A DNA stretch of 64,000 nt from Sphingomonas lacusdianchii (lineage in GTDB: Bacteria; Pseudomonadota; Alphaproteobacteria; Sphingomonadales; Sphingomonadaceae), in the NCBI RefSeq assembly GCF_022664395.1, contig NZ_JAKRET010000010.1, forward strand, positions 108,654 through 172,653, written 5' to 3'. Positions 37,020-45,847 of this stretch are shown in pieces. A model generated the notes under the pieces. It was given only the letters and a program-made list of their open reading frames with translations. It was not told the DNA's origin and ran no database searches. Made by a program: the position numbers and the translations under genes. Every line of letters starts with the position of its first letter. The stretch's first letter is position 1.

Positions 37020-37849
37020 TCTCGGTCTGTACGCTGGTGCGCGGGCGGACCGCGCATCTCGCCAATTTGTTGTCGGGGCTGGCCCGACAGACGCGCGCGC
37101 CCGACGAACTGGTCATCGCCTATATGCAGGACGCCGCCCCCGCCGGCCTGCCCGATCCCGGCGTGCCGGTGCGCGAGGTGTTCGTGCCCGGCGACCCGAT
37201 GCCGCTGGCGCGGGCGCGCAACGAAGCGGCGGCGGCGGCGCGGGGCGACCGGCTGATCTTCCTCGACGTCGACTGCATTCCCTCGCCCCCGCTGGTCGCG
37301 CGCTATGCCACGGTGCTCGACGAACGCCCCGCCTGCTATCTGGGCGAGGTTCGCTATCTGCCGCCCGGCCCGGTCGATCCGGACAGGTCCGTCCGCCACC
37401 CGGCCAAGCCGGCCCTGGCCGATAACGAAGTCCGTCCGGTGCCGAGCCATGGCGAGCTATGGGGCCTGTCCTTCGCCCTCCCGCGCAGCGCGTGGGATGC
37501 AGCAGGCGGCATGGACACCGGCTATGTCGGCTATGGCGGCGAGGAGACCGACTTCGCCTGGGCGTTGGCGGCGGCTGGTGTGCCGATGGCATGGGTCGGC
37601 GGTGCGGTCGCGTGGCATCAGCATCACGCCGTCCACGTCCCGCCGCTGCACCAGTTCGACGCGATCCTGCGCAACGCCACCCGCTTTCGCGCGCGCTGGG
37701 GGCGGTGGTGCATGGACTATTGGCTCGGGCAGTTCGCCGAGATGGGACTGATCCGCTGGTCGCCCGATGCCGATGCGATCACGATGCTGCGCCATCCGAC
37801 TTCAGCCGAAGTTGCCACCAGCCACCGCGCCGACGCACTGTTCAGCTAG
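37016..37849 (+). CDS. Family 2 glycosyltransferase
   Basis: This 277-residue GT-A enzyme opens with VISVCTLVRGRTAHLANLLSGL. The metal site reads FLDVDCIPSP, and a galactosyltransferase-type C-terminal block GYGGEETDFAWAL follows. It begins at GTG 37016, overlapping the sucrose-phosphate synthase stop (GTGA), so it belongs to the same transcript and may modify the sugar made there. The acceptor is not known. Confidence 0.85.
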   Translation: MISVCTLVRGRTAHLANLLSGLARQTRAPDELVIAYMQDAAPAGLPDPGVPVREVFVPGDPMPLARARNEAAAAARGDRLIFLDVDCIPSPPLVARYATVLDERPACYLGEVRYLPPGPVDPDRSVRHPAKPALADNEVRPVPSHGELWGLSFALPRSAWDAAGGMDTGYVGYGGEETDFAWALAAAGVPMAWVGGAVAWHQHHAVHVPPLHQFDAILRNATRFRARWGRWCMDYWLGQFAEMGLIRWSPDADAITMLRHPTSAEVATSHRADALFS

Positions 37850-37913
37850 GGATCGCCCGGCTTTCCTACAACGAACCGTTCTGGTTACGTTCCACCTCCA
37901 ACAGGAGGATGAT

Positions 37914-38453
37914 ATGGACGCAACCAACCTTATCGAAGACGTCATCGACCGCGAAGGCGGCTATGTCGACCACCCCGCCGATCGTGGCGGCCCGACCCGT
38001 TTCGGCATTACCCAGGCCGTCGCCCGCGCCGAAGGCTATGACGGCCCGATCCGGGAACTGCCGCGCAGCTTTGCGGCGACCCTCTACCGCCGTCGCTATT
38101 GGCAGGCGCCGGCCTTCGACCGCGTCGCGCTGCGCGCGCCCGCGCTTGCCGCCGAACTGTTCGACACCGGCGTCAACATGGGACCGGCGGTCGCCGCGAC
38201 CTTTCTGCAACGCGTCCTCAACGCCCTCAACCGCGAGCAACGCGACTGGGCCGATATCGTGGTCGATGGCAACATCGGCGCGAAAACGTTGCATGCCCTC
38301 GACGCCCTGCTCGCCACGCGCGGCCCGGCGGCGGAGACGGTTTTGGTCCGCGCGATCAATGCCTTGCAGGGAGAACGCTATCTCCGCCTCGCCGAACTGC
38401 GCCCCGCCAACGAAGCCTTTCTCTACGGCTGGCTGGCCCATCGCGCAGGCTGA
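37914..38453 (+). CDS. GH108 N-acetylmuramidase (endolysin, GTA/phage type)
   Basis: This 179-residue peptidoglycan hydrolase has the family signature IDREGGYVDHPADRGGPTRFGIT, with catalytic Glu14, and a C-terminal peptidoglycan-binding part (TGVNMGPAVAATFLQ ... VDGNIGAKTLHAL). No signal peptide is present, so export would need a holin, which the next gene appears to encode. AGGAGG lies 6 bases before the ATG. In Rhodobacter capsulatus an endolysin of this family releases gene transfer agent particles. Confidence 0.88.
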   Translation: MDATNLIEDVIDREGGYVDHPADRGGPTRFGITQAVARAEGYDGPIRELPRSFAATLYRRRYWQAPAFDRVALRAPALAAELFDTGVNMGPAVAATFLQRVLNALNREQRDWADIVVDGNIGAKTLHALDALLATRGPAAETVLVRAINALQGERYLRLAELRPANEAFLYGWLAHRAG

Positions 38454-38490
38454 TCCGTGTAACCTTTGTCAACTTCCGACGACAGGAACC

Positions 38491-38901
38491 ATGATGCTCG
38501 ACACCTTGATCGCGCCGATCGCGGCGCTGCTCGACAAGCTTATCCCCGATCCCAAGGCGCGCGACGCGGCCAAGCTCGAACTGCTCAAACTCGAATCGAC
38601 CGCCGATCTCGACCGGGTCAAGGCGCAACTCTCGGCGATCGTGGCGGAGGCGCAGTCGACCGACCCCTGGACCTCGCGCGCAAGGCCGGGCTTTCTCTAC
38701 GTGATGTATGCGCTGCTGCTCTGGGCGATCCCGATGGGGCTGATCTCAGCGGTCCAGCCCGACCTGGCCGCCGGCATCGCCCGTGGCATGACCGCCTATC
38801 TGCGCGGCATCCCGGAGGAATTGTACGCGCTCTTCGGCACCGGCTATCTCGGCTACACCGCGGCAAGAGCTTGGGGGAAGGCCAAAGGCGTAGAAAAGTA
38901 A
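38491..38901 (+). CDS. Holin of the GTA three-TM type
   Basis: This 136-residue protein has an amphipathic N-terminus ([18 protein letters not shown]), a charged helix with [19 protein letters not shown], then hydrophobic segments around [20 protein letters not shown] and [15 protein letters not shown]. The order matches the GTA_holin_3TM family. It follows the endolysin by 37 bases in the same direction, forming a lysis pair with no other phage or GTA gene around. Confidence 0.82.
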   Translation: MMLDTLIAPIAALLDKLIPDPKARDAAKLELLKLESTADLDRVKAQLSAIVAEAQSTDPWTSRARPGFLYVMYALLLWAIPMGLISAVQPDLAAGIARGMTAYLRGIPEELYALFGTGYLGYTAARAWGKAKGVEK

Positions 38902-39035
38902 TTCCTCCCCGCTCCGCGGGGAGGGGGACCATGCGAAGCATGGTGGAGGGGGCGGGCCGCGCAACGCAACGGTTTCGTATGTGGACACCCCCCTCCACCA
39001 GCTCCGCTGGTCCCCCTCCTCGTACCGGGGAGGAA
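38902..39035. repeat. Interspersed palindromic repeat, family 2
   Basis: TTCCTCCCCGCTCCGCGGGG begins the element and CCGGGGAGGAA ends it. The inner segments GGGGGACCATGCGAAGCATG and CACCAGCTCCGCTGGTCCCC are matching hairpins, and CCCTCCACC/GGTGGAGGG pair across. It fills most of the gap between holin and hslV. Confidence 0.75.
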
Positions 39036-39071
39036 CTTGCACCCGCCCCGCCCCTCCCCATATCCGCGGCC

Positions 39072-39623
39072 ATGAGCAAAGAGACGGTGTGGCACGGCAC
39101 CACGATTGTATCCGTGCGTCGCGGCGGTCGCGTGGTGATCGCGGGGGATGGACAGGTTTCGGCCGGACAGACGGTCATGAAACCCAATGCGCGGAAAGTC
39201 CGCCCGCTGGGCGATGGCAAGGTCATCGCGGGCTTCGCCGGCGCCACCGCCGACGCCTTCACCCTGTTCGAACGGCTGGAAGGGAAGCTGGAGCGCCATC
39301 AGGGCCAGCTGCTGCGCGCCGCGGTCGAACTGGCCAAGGACTGGCGTACCGACAAATTCCTCCGCAATCTGGAAGCGATGCTGATCGTCGCCGACAAGGA
39401 CGTGACGCTGGTGGTCACCGGCAATGGCGACGTGCTCGAACCGGAGGCCGGCATCGCCGCGATCGGCTCTGGCGGCAATTTCGCCCTCGCCGCCGCCCGC
39501 GCCCTTTCCGACTATGAAGGCGACGCCGAAAAGGTCGCGCGGAAGGCGCTCGCCATTGCTGCCGACCTGTGCGTCTACACCAACGATCGCGTCACCCTCG
39601 AAGCGCTCGACAGCGCCAGTTGA
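39072..39623 (+). CDS. hslV: ATP-dependent protease subunit HslV
   Basis: This 183-residue threonine protease forms the ClpQ chamber. The catalytic Thr is in [11 protein letters not shown] (Thr10), so a nine-residue propeptide must be removed. [20 protein letters not shown] and [17 protein letters not shown] are highly conserved. The repeat upstream leaves no obvious ribosome site for the ATG. Confidence 0.97.
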   Translation: MSKETVWHGTTIVSVRRGGRVVIAGDGQVSAGQTVMKPNARKVRPLGDGKVIAGFAGATADAFTLFERLEGKLERHQGQLLRAAVELAKDWRTDKFLRNLEAMLIVADKDVTLVVTGNGDVLEPEAGIAAIGSGGNFALAAARALSDYEGDAEKVARKALAIAADLCVYTNDRVTLEALDSAS

Positions 39624-39628
39624 TCGCC

Positions 39629-39691
39629 GTCACCCCAGCGAAGGCTGGGGTCTCTCCGTTACCGCAAGACCCCAGCCTCCGCTGGGGTGAC
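39629..39691. repeat. Interspersed palindromic repeat, family 3 (between hslV and hslU)
   Basis: GTCACCCCAGCGAAGGCTGG at the left and GCCTCCGCTGGGGTGAC at the right are arms of one large hairpin, with AGACCCCAG/CTGGGGTCT inside. It lies within the hslVU transcription unit, 18 bases before the hslU start, and may stabilise the upstream message or lower expression of the second gene. Confidence 0.8.
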
Positions 39692-39708
39692 GTGTTTGCA
39701 GGATTGTC

Positions 39709-41004
39709 ATGAACGACCAACTCACTCCCAAGGCGATCGTCGCCGCCCTCGACGCGCACATCATCGGCCAGCAGGACGCCAAGCGCGCCGTCGCGGTAGC
39801 CTTGCGCAACCGCTGGCGCCGCCAGCAGCTCTCGCCCGACCTGCGCGACGAGGTTTCCCCGAAGAACATTCTGATGATCGGCCCCACCGGCTGCGGCAAG
39901 ACCGAGATCAGCCGCCGCCTCGCCAAGCTCGCCGACGCGCCGTTCGTGAAGGTCGAGGCGACCAAGTTCACCGAGGTCGGCTATGTCGGCCGCGACGTCG
40001 AACAGATCGCCCGCGACCTCGTCGAGGAAGCGATCCGGCTGGAGCGCGAACGCCGCCGCGTTGCGGTAAAGGACAAGGCCGAGGAAGCGGCGATGGCGCG
40101 CCTGCTCGATGCGCTGACCGGCAAGGGCGCCAGCGAAGCCACCCGCGAGGCGTTCCGCCAGCGCTTCAATGACGGCCATCTCGACGACAAGGAGGTCGAG
40201 ATCGAACTCGACGCTGCGCCACAGATGCCGTTCGAAATCCCCGGCGCCGCGCCGCAGATGATCAACCTGTCCGAAATGATGGGCAAGGCGTTCGGGGGCG
40301 GCCAGCAGAAGCGCCGCAAGCTGACCGTCCGTGCCGCATGGGACAAGCTGGTCGAGGAAGAGGCCGACAAGCGTCTCGACCAGGACGAGGTCAGCCGCGC
40401 CGCCCTTGCCGATGCCGAGGCGAACGGCATCGTCTTCCTCGACGAGATCGACAAGATCGCGGTCAGCGACGTGCGCGGCGGCAGCGTCAGCCGCGAAGGC
40501 GTGCAGCGCGACCTGCTGCCGCTGATCGAGGGCACCACCGTCGCCACCAAATACGGCCCGATGAAGACCGACCATGTCCTGTTCATCGCATCGGGCGCGT
40601 TCCATGTGGCGAAGCCCAGCGACCTGCTGCCCGAACTACAGGGCCGCCTGCCGATCCGGGTCGAGTTGAAGGGGCTGACCGAAGCCGATTTCATCGCGAT
40701 CCTGTCGGATACCAAGGCGTCGCTCCCCGCCCAGTATCGCGCGCTGCTCGGCACCGAATCGGTCGAGGTGACCTTCACCGACGAGGGGCTGGCCGCCATC
40801 GCCCGCATCGCGGCGGAGGTGAATGCGGAGGTCGAGAATATCGGCGCCCGCCGCCTGCAGACAGTGATGGAAAAGCTGCTCGAAGAGGTCAGCTTCGATG
40901 CCGAGGACCGCGCGGGACAGGCGGTGACGATCGACGCCGCCTATGTCGACAAGCAGTTGGCGAGCATCGCCCGGAACACGGACCTGAGCCGTTACGTGCT
41001 GTAA
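39709..41004 (+). CDS. hslU: HslU AAA+ unfoldase subunit
   Basis: This 431-residue ATPase feeds HslV. It has Walker [10 protein letters not shown], the pore motif GYVGRDVE, Walker [10 protein letters not shown], sensor 2 in [16 protein letters not shown] and the C-terminal activator tail DLSRYVL that docks into HslV. It is full length and follows hslV after an 85-base gap filled by a palindrome. Confidence 0.98.
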   Translation: MNDQLTPKAIVAALDAHIIGQQDAKRAVAVALRNRWRRQQLSPDLRDEVSPKNILMIGPTGCGKTEISRRLAKLADAPFVKVEATKFTEVGYVGRDVEQIARDLVEEAIRLERERRRVAVKDKAEEAAMARLLDALTGKGASEATREAFRQRFNDGHLDDKEVEIELDAAPQMPFEIPGAAPQMINLSEMMGKAFGGGQQKRRKLTVRAAWDKLVEEEADKRLDQDEVSRAALADAEANGIVFLDEIDKIAVSDVRGGSVSREGVQRDLLPLIEGTTVATKYGPMKTDHVLFIASGAFHVAKPSDLLPELQGRLPIRVELKGLTEADFIAILSDTKASLPAQYRALLGTESVEVTFTDEGLAAIARIAAEVNAEVENIGARRLQTVMEKLLEEVSFDAEDRAGQAVTIDAAYVDKQLASIARNTDLSRYVL

Positions 41005-41007
41005 GAG

Positions 41008-41155
41008 GTTCTCGACAAGCTCGAACTGAACGGGGGTGGTTTGGGTACCCCTAGACTCCCCGTTCGGTTCGAGCAGCTTCGAGCGAGTCGAGAAGCGTCC
41101 GTCGAGAACCGGTTCGCTTGGGCCACCCAGGTTCTCGACAAGCTCGAACCAAACG
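41008..41155. repeat. Interspersed repeat cluster, family 4
   Basis: GTTCTCGACAAGCTCGAAC occurs at 41008 and again at 41131 in the same direction. An inverted relative (CGGTTCGAGCAGCTTCGAGC, then GAGTCGAGAAGC) lies between them at about 41065-41095. The element fills the gap between hslU and the convergent lipoprotein gene and may end both transcripts. Confidence 0.75.
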
Positions 41156-41168
41156 GAATGGACCGGTC

Positions 41169-41564
41169 TCACCCCACCTTGTCATACGGCACGAAGTCGC
41201 CGAACGTGCAGTCGCCCGACGCGATCGGCACGCCGCGATCGACCAGACGGAAACGGTCGTTGCGGCACACATTGGTCCCGTACAGGATCGACACCACGAT
41301 CTGGTCGTCGCGCAGGAACGGGCAGCGATCGCGCACCTGCGTCCGCCACAGCCGCTTGCCGCTCTGACGATAGATCAGCGAGTCACCGACGATCTGCGGC
41401 CCGTCCGTGAACCCAGTCGGCAGGCAGTTTTCGGGCTTGCCCGCGACCCGCCCTTCCAGCGTCTTGGCGAGCAGCCGGTCGCCCTTTTCCTGCATCGCCG
41501 CCTGTTGCTGCGGCGTCGCGCACGCTCCCAACAGCAGCGCCGCCGTCCATGCCATTCGCTTCAT
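41169..41564 (-). CDS. Small lipoprotein of unknown function
   Basis: This 131-residue protein has a lipobox (ALLLGACAT), so it should be anchored in a membrane. Four further cysteines (in ENCLPTG, DRCPFLR, NVCRNDR and GDCTFGD) could form two disulfides in the periplasm. I do not recognise a catalytic motif. GAGAGG lies ahead of the ATG. It follows gloB by 18 bases and is probably cotranscribed. Confidence 0.75.
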   Translation of the reverse strand: MKRMAWTAALLLGACATPQQQAAMQEKGDRLLAKTLEGRVAGKPENCLPTGFTDGPQIVGDSLIYRQSGKRLWRTQVRDRCPFLRDDQIVVSILYGTNVCRNDRFRLVDRGVPIASGDCTFGDFVPYDKVG

Positions 41565-41582
41565 CGCGCCTCTCCTCTACGG

Positions 41583-42302
41583 TTAGAACGCATCCTTCGC
41601 CGCACGGTGCCGTGCCAGTTCCTCGACGGACCGACTGCGCAGGAACGGATTGGTCGCCAGTTCCGCGCCGATCGTGGTCGGCACCGTCGCCTCGCCCTTC
41701 GCGCGCATCGCCTCGACCGCCGCCATCCGCTCGATAATCGCAGCGTTGTCCGGTTCGGCGACCAGCGCATAGCGGCCGTTCGACAGCGTATATTCGTGCC
41801 CGCAATAGACCCGCGTGTCCGCCGGCAGTTCGGCATAGCGCCGCATGTTGGCGTACATCTCCGCCGCCGTTCCCTCGAACAGCCGGCCACAGCCCATCGC
41901 GAACAGCGTGTCGCCGGTGAACAGCAGCGCGTCGTCGGCAAAGTGGAACGCGATATGCCCGGCGGTATGGCCCGGCACCGACCACACCGTCGCGTGTCGG
42001 TCGCCGACCGAAAGCATCGCCCCCTCACCGACACCGCGGTCGAGATCGGCGATCTTCGCCCGCTCCGCCTCCGGCCCGGTCACCTCGGCACCGGTCGCCG
42101 CCTTGATCACCGCATTGCCGCCGACATGGTCGGGATGCCAGTGGGTGTTCCAGATCGCGGTGATCGTCCAGCCGCGTGTCCCTGCCGCGTCGAGGAGCGG
42201 TTGCCCTTCGCCCGGATCGATCGCCACCGTCTCGCCGCTCGCTTCGTCGTGCAGCAGCCAAGCATAGTTATCGGACAGGACCGGAACGCAGACGACTTCC
42301 AT
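41583..42302 (-). CDS. gloB: Hydroxyacylglutathione hydrolase (glyoxalase II)
   Basis: This 239-residue metallo-β-lactamase fold enzyme hydrolyses S-lactoylglutathione. It has the metal motif THWHPDHVGG, then PGHTAGHIAF, FTGDTLFAMGCGR and YCGHEYT, the last two typical of glyoxalase II. The ATG at 42302 shares a base with the stop of the preceding glyoxalase gene (TGATG); two GTG codons just upstream are less likely. Confidence 0.95.
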   Translation of the reverse strand: MEVVCVPVLSDNYAWLLHDEASGETVAIDPGEGQPLLDAAGTRGWTITAIWNTHWHPDHVGGNAVIKAATGAEVTGPEAERAKIADLDRGVGEGAMLSVGDRHATVWSVPGHTAGHIAFHFADDALLFTGDTLFAMGCGRLFEGTAAEMYANMRRYAELPADTRVYCGHEYTLSNGRYALVAEPDNAAIIERMAAVEAMRAKGEATVPTTIGAELATNPFLRSRSVEELARHRAAKDAF

Positions 42303-42721
42303 CACCACGTCCCCACGTTCGGCATCGATGCCCAGGGTTCGGCGGCGGGCAGCGATCCGTCCTGCAACAGCTCGATCGAGATGCCGTCGGGCGTTTTCAC
42401 GAACGCCATATGTCCGTCGCGCGGCGGCCGGTTGATCGTCACCCCCGCATCCATCAGCCGCTGGCAGGTCGCGTAGATATCGTCGACGCGGAACGCCAGA
42501 TGCCCGAAATTGCGCCCGCCGCTATAGGTTTCGGGATCCCAATTATGGGTCAGCTCGACCTCGGCCACCCCCTCCTGCCCCGGCGCGGCGAGGAAGATCA
42601 GCGTGAAGCGGCCGCGGTCATTGTCCATGCGCCGAACCTCTTTCAGGCCGAGCATGTCGAAAAAGGCGATGGTCGCATCCGGGTCGCTCACCCGGATCAT
42701 GGTATGGAGATAGCGGGTCAT
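42302..42721 (-). CDS. Lactoylglutathione lyase-like VOC protein (glyoxalase I)
   Basis: This 139-residue vicinal-oxygen-chelate protein begins RYLHTMIRVSDPDATIAFF, with metal ligands expected at the early His, VAEVELTHN, GRNFGHLAF and PDGISIELL. It is coupled to gloB, so the pair detoxifies methylglyoxal with glutathione. A paralogue with the same C-terminal WASMPNVG ending lies at 60122-60577. GGGAG precedes the ATG. Confidence 0.92.
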   Translation of the reverse strand: MTRYLHTMIRVSDPDATIAFFDMLGLKEVRRMDNDRGRFTLIFLAAPGQEGVAEVELTHNWDPETYSGGRNFGHLAFRVDDIYATCQRLMDAGVTINRPPRDGHMAFVKTPDGISIELLQDGSLPAAEPWASMPNVGTW

Positions 42722-42782
42722 CGGCGGCTCCCTTGGGTCAAGCCCGGCATATCGGGTCGCCGCCGCATCGCCGCAACCGGGC

Positions 42783-43535
42783 TCAGGCCGGCGGCAGGGT
42801 GTCGAGCGCCGCCGATGCCGCCTTGGCCTGCGGACTGTCGGGGGCAAGCCGCTGCACCGCCTCGAACGCCGCGCGTGCCGCCTTGGTATCGCCCGACAGG
42901 CCGGCGATATTGCCCGCCTCCAGCTGCACCGATGGATCATCGGCCGACCGCCGCACCGCTTCGGCAATGTCGGTCCGGGCGCGGGGCAGATCGCTGGTCC
43001 GTCGCGCGAGCGTCGCCGAAAGCAGCCATGCCAGCGGATCGGCCGGCGCGTCCTTGAGCGCGCGATCGATATCGCCGCGCGCGCCGGCCAGATCGCCCGC
43101 TGCGACCCGCACCCGCGCGCGGTCGAGTTGCGCCTCGCCGCGTGCCAGCCCGGTCAGCGTGCCGCTGGCCAGCGCCGCATCCAGCGCCGTTCCCGCCGCG
43201 GCCGTATCGCCATCGGCCAGCCGCGCATTGCCCGCCTGCGCCCAGTAATTGGCGGCGCGGGCATCCTTCGCGACCTCGGCCTCGCGCGCCGCCTGTTCGA
43301 ACGCCTCGGCCGCCGCACTCCACTTCTGCCGCGTCGCATAGCTCATGCCGAGGCATTGCCGCGCGAGGAACCCGCCCCCGGCCAGTCGCCACTGTCCCGC
43401 GATCCGCTCGGCCACGTCGGGTGTCGTCGTCGCCGCATCGACGCACTGGTCGTACCGGGCTTCGGGCGTCGCCCCGGCGGGGAGTTGCGGCCCGGCGGCG
43501 GCTTGCAGGGCGAGGAACAGCAGCGGCGATAGCAT
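42783..43535 (-). CDS. Tetratricopeptide-repeat protein, probably periplasmic
   Basis: This 250-residue Ala-rich protein has a signal-like start MLSPLLFLALQAAAG and a series of helical TPR-type repeats (for example KWSAAAEAFEQAAREAE and GEAQLDRARVRVAAGDLAGA). Such repeats mediate protein contacts, and no enzymatic motif is seen. Its ATG shares a base with the stop of the upstream hydrolase (TGATG). Confidence 0.78.
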   Translation of the reverse strand: MLSPLLFLALQAAAGPQLPAGATPEARYDQCVDAATTTPDVAERIAGQWRLAGGGFLARQCLGMSYATRQKWSAAAEAFEQAAREAEVAKDARAANYWAQAGNARLADGDTAAAGTALDAALASGTLTGLARGEAQLDRARVRVAAGDLAGARGDIDRALKDAPADPLAWLLSATLARRTSDLPRARTDIAEAVRRSADDPSVQLEAGNIAGLSGDTKAARAAFEAVQRLAPDSPQAKAASAALDTLPPA

Positions 43536-44257
43536 CAGGGCAACACATCCTCGATGGCGCGCAGGATCAGCGCGATATCGCCGTCGCGCGACAGACGATG
43601 GTCGCCATCCTTGACGAGGACAGTCTGCACATCGGCTGAACGAAGCCGCGACGCCAGATGGACGGTGCGTTCCCACGGCACATCGGCATCGCGTTGTCCC
43701 TGTACCAGCCGGACGGCCACGTCGATCGGCACCTCGCCATGCATCAACCGGTTCGCTTCGCCCGACGCCCAGAAGGCGCGGGTGAACACCGTCGGGGTAT
43801 CGGCATAGGGCGACGGCCGCTCGATCCGCCCTTGCGTCAGCATCGCCATCTTCTCTGCTTGCGAAAAGCCCCAGTCGGTGAAATCGGGCGCAGGCGCGAT
43901 CCCGACCATGCCGACGATCCGCTCCGGCCGCGCCCGGGCGGCAAGCAGCGCGATCCAGCCGCCCATCGACGATCCGACCAGCACCACCGGCCCTTCAATA
44001 GCTTCATCGATCATCGCCAGCGCATCGTCGACCCAGCAGGCCAGCGTCTGTTCCTCGAACACGCCGGGGCTTTCGCCGCAGCCGGCATAGTCGAAGCGCA
44101 GGAACGCCTGCCCCCGCGCCTTTGCCCAGGCTTCGATGGCCAGTGCCTTGGTCCCGGTCATGTCGGATGCATAGCCGGGCAGGAACAGGATCGTCGGGCC
44201 GGTGCCGGGGGTGTGACGATAGGCGAGCGGGCGGGGGTCGGTCATGTCCGCGTCCAT
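43535..44257 (-). CDS. α/β-hydrolase (ABHD10-like)
   Basis: This cytosolic hydrolase of 240 residues has the nucleophile elbow GSSMGGW, an oxyanion region in FLPGYASDMTGTKA and a His near the end in DGDHRLSRD. The DMTGTKA block is typical of a bacterial group related to ABHD10 thioesterases. The substrate is unknown. A second ATG at 44245 (MTDPRP) is an equally possible start. Confidence 0.85.
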   Translation of the reverse strand: MDADMTDPRPLAYRHTPGTGPTILFLPGYASDMTGTKALAIEAWAKARGQAFLRFDYAGCGESPGVFEEQTLACWVDDALAMIDEAIEGPVVLVGSSMGGWIALLAARARPERIVGMVGIAPAPDFTDWGFSQAEKMAMLTQGRIERPSPYADTPTVFTRAFWASGEANRLMHGEVPIDVAVRLVQGQRDADVPWERTVHLASRLRSADVQTVLVKDGDHRLSRDGDIALILRAIEDVLP

Positions 44258-44288
44258 GCCACGGGCAGCACCGGGACGAAAGCCGCGC

Positions 44289-45257
44289 TCAGCGACGTCC
44301 GCGCAGATGCTCCCGCACCAGCCGCCCCGATTGGGTCAGGTCGCTTTCCCGCCAGCCCGCCAGCGCCCGTGTCGTCGGCTTCAGGATCGCCGAGGCTTCG
44401 TCCTTGTTGGCGACCGACCAGTTGAGATAGCTCACCCCGTTCCTCGCGCACCATTCCCACCATGTCCGCGTCTCGGCGGCGTCGATCGGCGCATCGCCAT
44501 TGGCGGCGGTGGTCCCATATTCGGTGACGAACAACGCGATCCCCCGGCGCAGCGCCAGATCGGCCTTGGCGCGGAGGTCCGCCTTGTGGGTCGCCGCATA
44601 GAAATGCAGCGTATAGGCGATGTTGGCGAAGGGCAGCGGATCGGCGGCCGCTTCGTCGACATCCTGCGACCAGCTGCGCGTACCGGCCACTACGAACGCA
44701 TCCGGATCGATCGCCCGGATCGCGCCGATGACGCGTATGTGATAGGGTTTGAGCACATTGGCCCAGCCATGTTCGGGCAACGGCTCGTTATACGTCTCGT
44801 AGATCAGGTTCGGCACGCCGCGATATTTGCGGGCAGTATGGGTGAAGAAGGCCACCGCATCATCGGCACGCGGCTGATGCGCATGCCAGTCGACCACGAC
44901 ATAGATTCCGCGCGCGATCGCCGCATCGATGACGGTCTCCGCTCGCCTGGTTTCGGCCGCGGGTTGCTTGTCATAGCCACCCGATTGCGCCCCGATCGCC
45001 GCCCGCACCGCGCTGACCCGCCAATCTCGCACCAGCCAGTCGATCGTCGTCGCGTCATAATAACGCGGCTGCCACTGGCTCCAGAATAGCGACATGCCTT
45101 GTACCGCATAGGGCCTGCCCCGCGCATCGACCACGCGATTGCCCTTGACCGCCAGCCGGCCATGCGCCGCGACCGGCGATCCGGCGGGGGCGCGGGGCGC
45201 CGTCCATGCCGCCTGGCCGATCAGCAACGCGACCAGCAACACCCACCAGCGACGCAT
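44289..45257 (-). CDS. GH5 endoglucanase (cellulase), secreted
   Basis: This 322-residue protein has a signal peptide (MRRWWVLLVALLIGQAAW). The GH5 barrel shows the acid/base Glu in YETYNEPL and the nucleophile Glu in LFVTEYGT. VVVDWHAHQPRADDA and YTLHFYAATH are typical of subfamily GH5_2 endo-β-1,4-glucanases. GGGAGAGG lies before the ATG chosen at 45257. It may digest cellulose or take part in cellulose export. Confidence 0.9.
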   Translation of the reverse strand: MRRWWVLLVALLIGQAAWTAPRAPAGSPVAAHGRLAVKGNRVVDARGRPYAVQGMSLFWSQWQPRYYDATTIDWLVRDWRVSAVRAAIGAQSGGYDKQPAAETRRAETVIDAAIARGIYVVVDWHAHQPRADDAVAFFTHTARKYRGVPNLIYETYNEPLPEHGWANVLKPYHIRVIGAIRAIDPDAFVVAGTRSWSQDVDEAAADPLPFANIAYTLHFYAATHKADLRAKADLALRRGIALFVTEYGTTAANGDAPIDAAETRTWWEWCARNGVSYLNWSVANKDEASAILKPTTRALAGWRESDLTQSGRLVREHLRGRR

Positions 45258-45330
45258 GGCACCTCTCCCTTTTCTTGCGACAAGGGTGCCGGTCCGTGTC
45301 AACGGTGTCAACGCAGCGACCTGCCGCGAA

Positions 45331-45462
45331 TTAGGGCGGCGGCGGCAGGTCCGTTTCGGGCGGCGCTGGCGAATCGGCCAGTTCGCGCGCCTGCCCTTTG
45401 CGCCGCCGCAGGTTCTGGCGGAGCGCCTGTGCCAGCCGCGCCTTGCGTTCCTCGTCGTTCAT
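45331..45462 (-). CDS. Short basic protein of 43 residues
   Basis: MNDEERKARLAQALRQNLRR opens a 43-codon frame that ends ETDLPPPP and TAA. The first 30 residues should form one strongly basic helix and the rest is a Pro-rich tail. Codon use is like the neighbours. I recall similar orphan proteins in alphaproteobacteria but know no function. It lies just ahead of the GH5 gene. Confidence 0.55.
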   Translation of the reverse strand: MNDEERKARLAQALRQNLRRRKGQARELADSPAPPETDLPPPP

Positions 45463-45505
45463 CCGCGCTTTCTACGCTTTTCGCGACCAATCCGACAACA
45501 GTCGC

Positions 45506-45535
45506 TTGACTTCCCGACCAATGCCTGCACATAGG
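45506..45535 (+). promoter_or_regulatory. Possible promoter of tRNA-Thr
   Basis: TTGACT at 45506-45511 is a good -35. CATAGG at 45530-45535 is a weak -10 at 18 bases. The tRNA begins 38 bases on, after an 8-bp hairpin (45547-45565, GCCGGGGG/CCCCCGGC). Confidence 0.4.
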
Positions 45536-45572
45536 CCCCTCCCGCCGCCGGGGGTTCCCCCCGGCTCGGAGT

Positions 45573-45647
<75 letters not shown>

Positions 45648-45847
45648 TTTTCCCGACCTATCCGCCGTCTGGCGGAACCGAGCCTCGCAAGAGGCTGCCG
45701 CGACCGTCATGCCGGCGCCCCGGAATCCCTGCGGCCAGCATAGACCCGCGGTTCGGCCGCGTCCCATAGGGGTAATCCCTAGGAAACTTTACCAGACTAT
45801 CGGAACTTGGGGTAAAGCCGGCACCCTGCCCGCAGGAGGGCCGTTAA

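Noticed and set aside
38902..41155. CRISPR array
   Set aside because: The repeats are a few different palindromes without regular spacers, and no cas gene is present.
45547..45565. GCCGGGGG/CCCCCGGC hairpin as a terminator
   Set aside because: It lies directly upstream of tRNA-Thr with no U-run and no gene ending into it.
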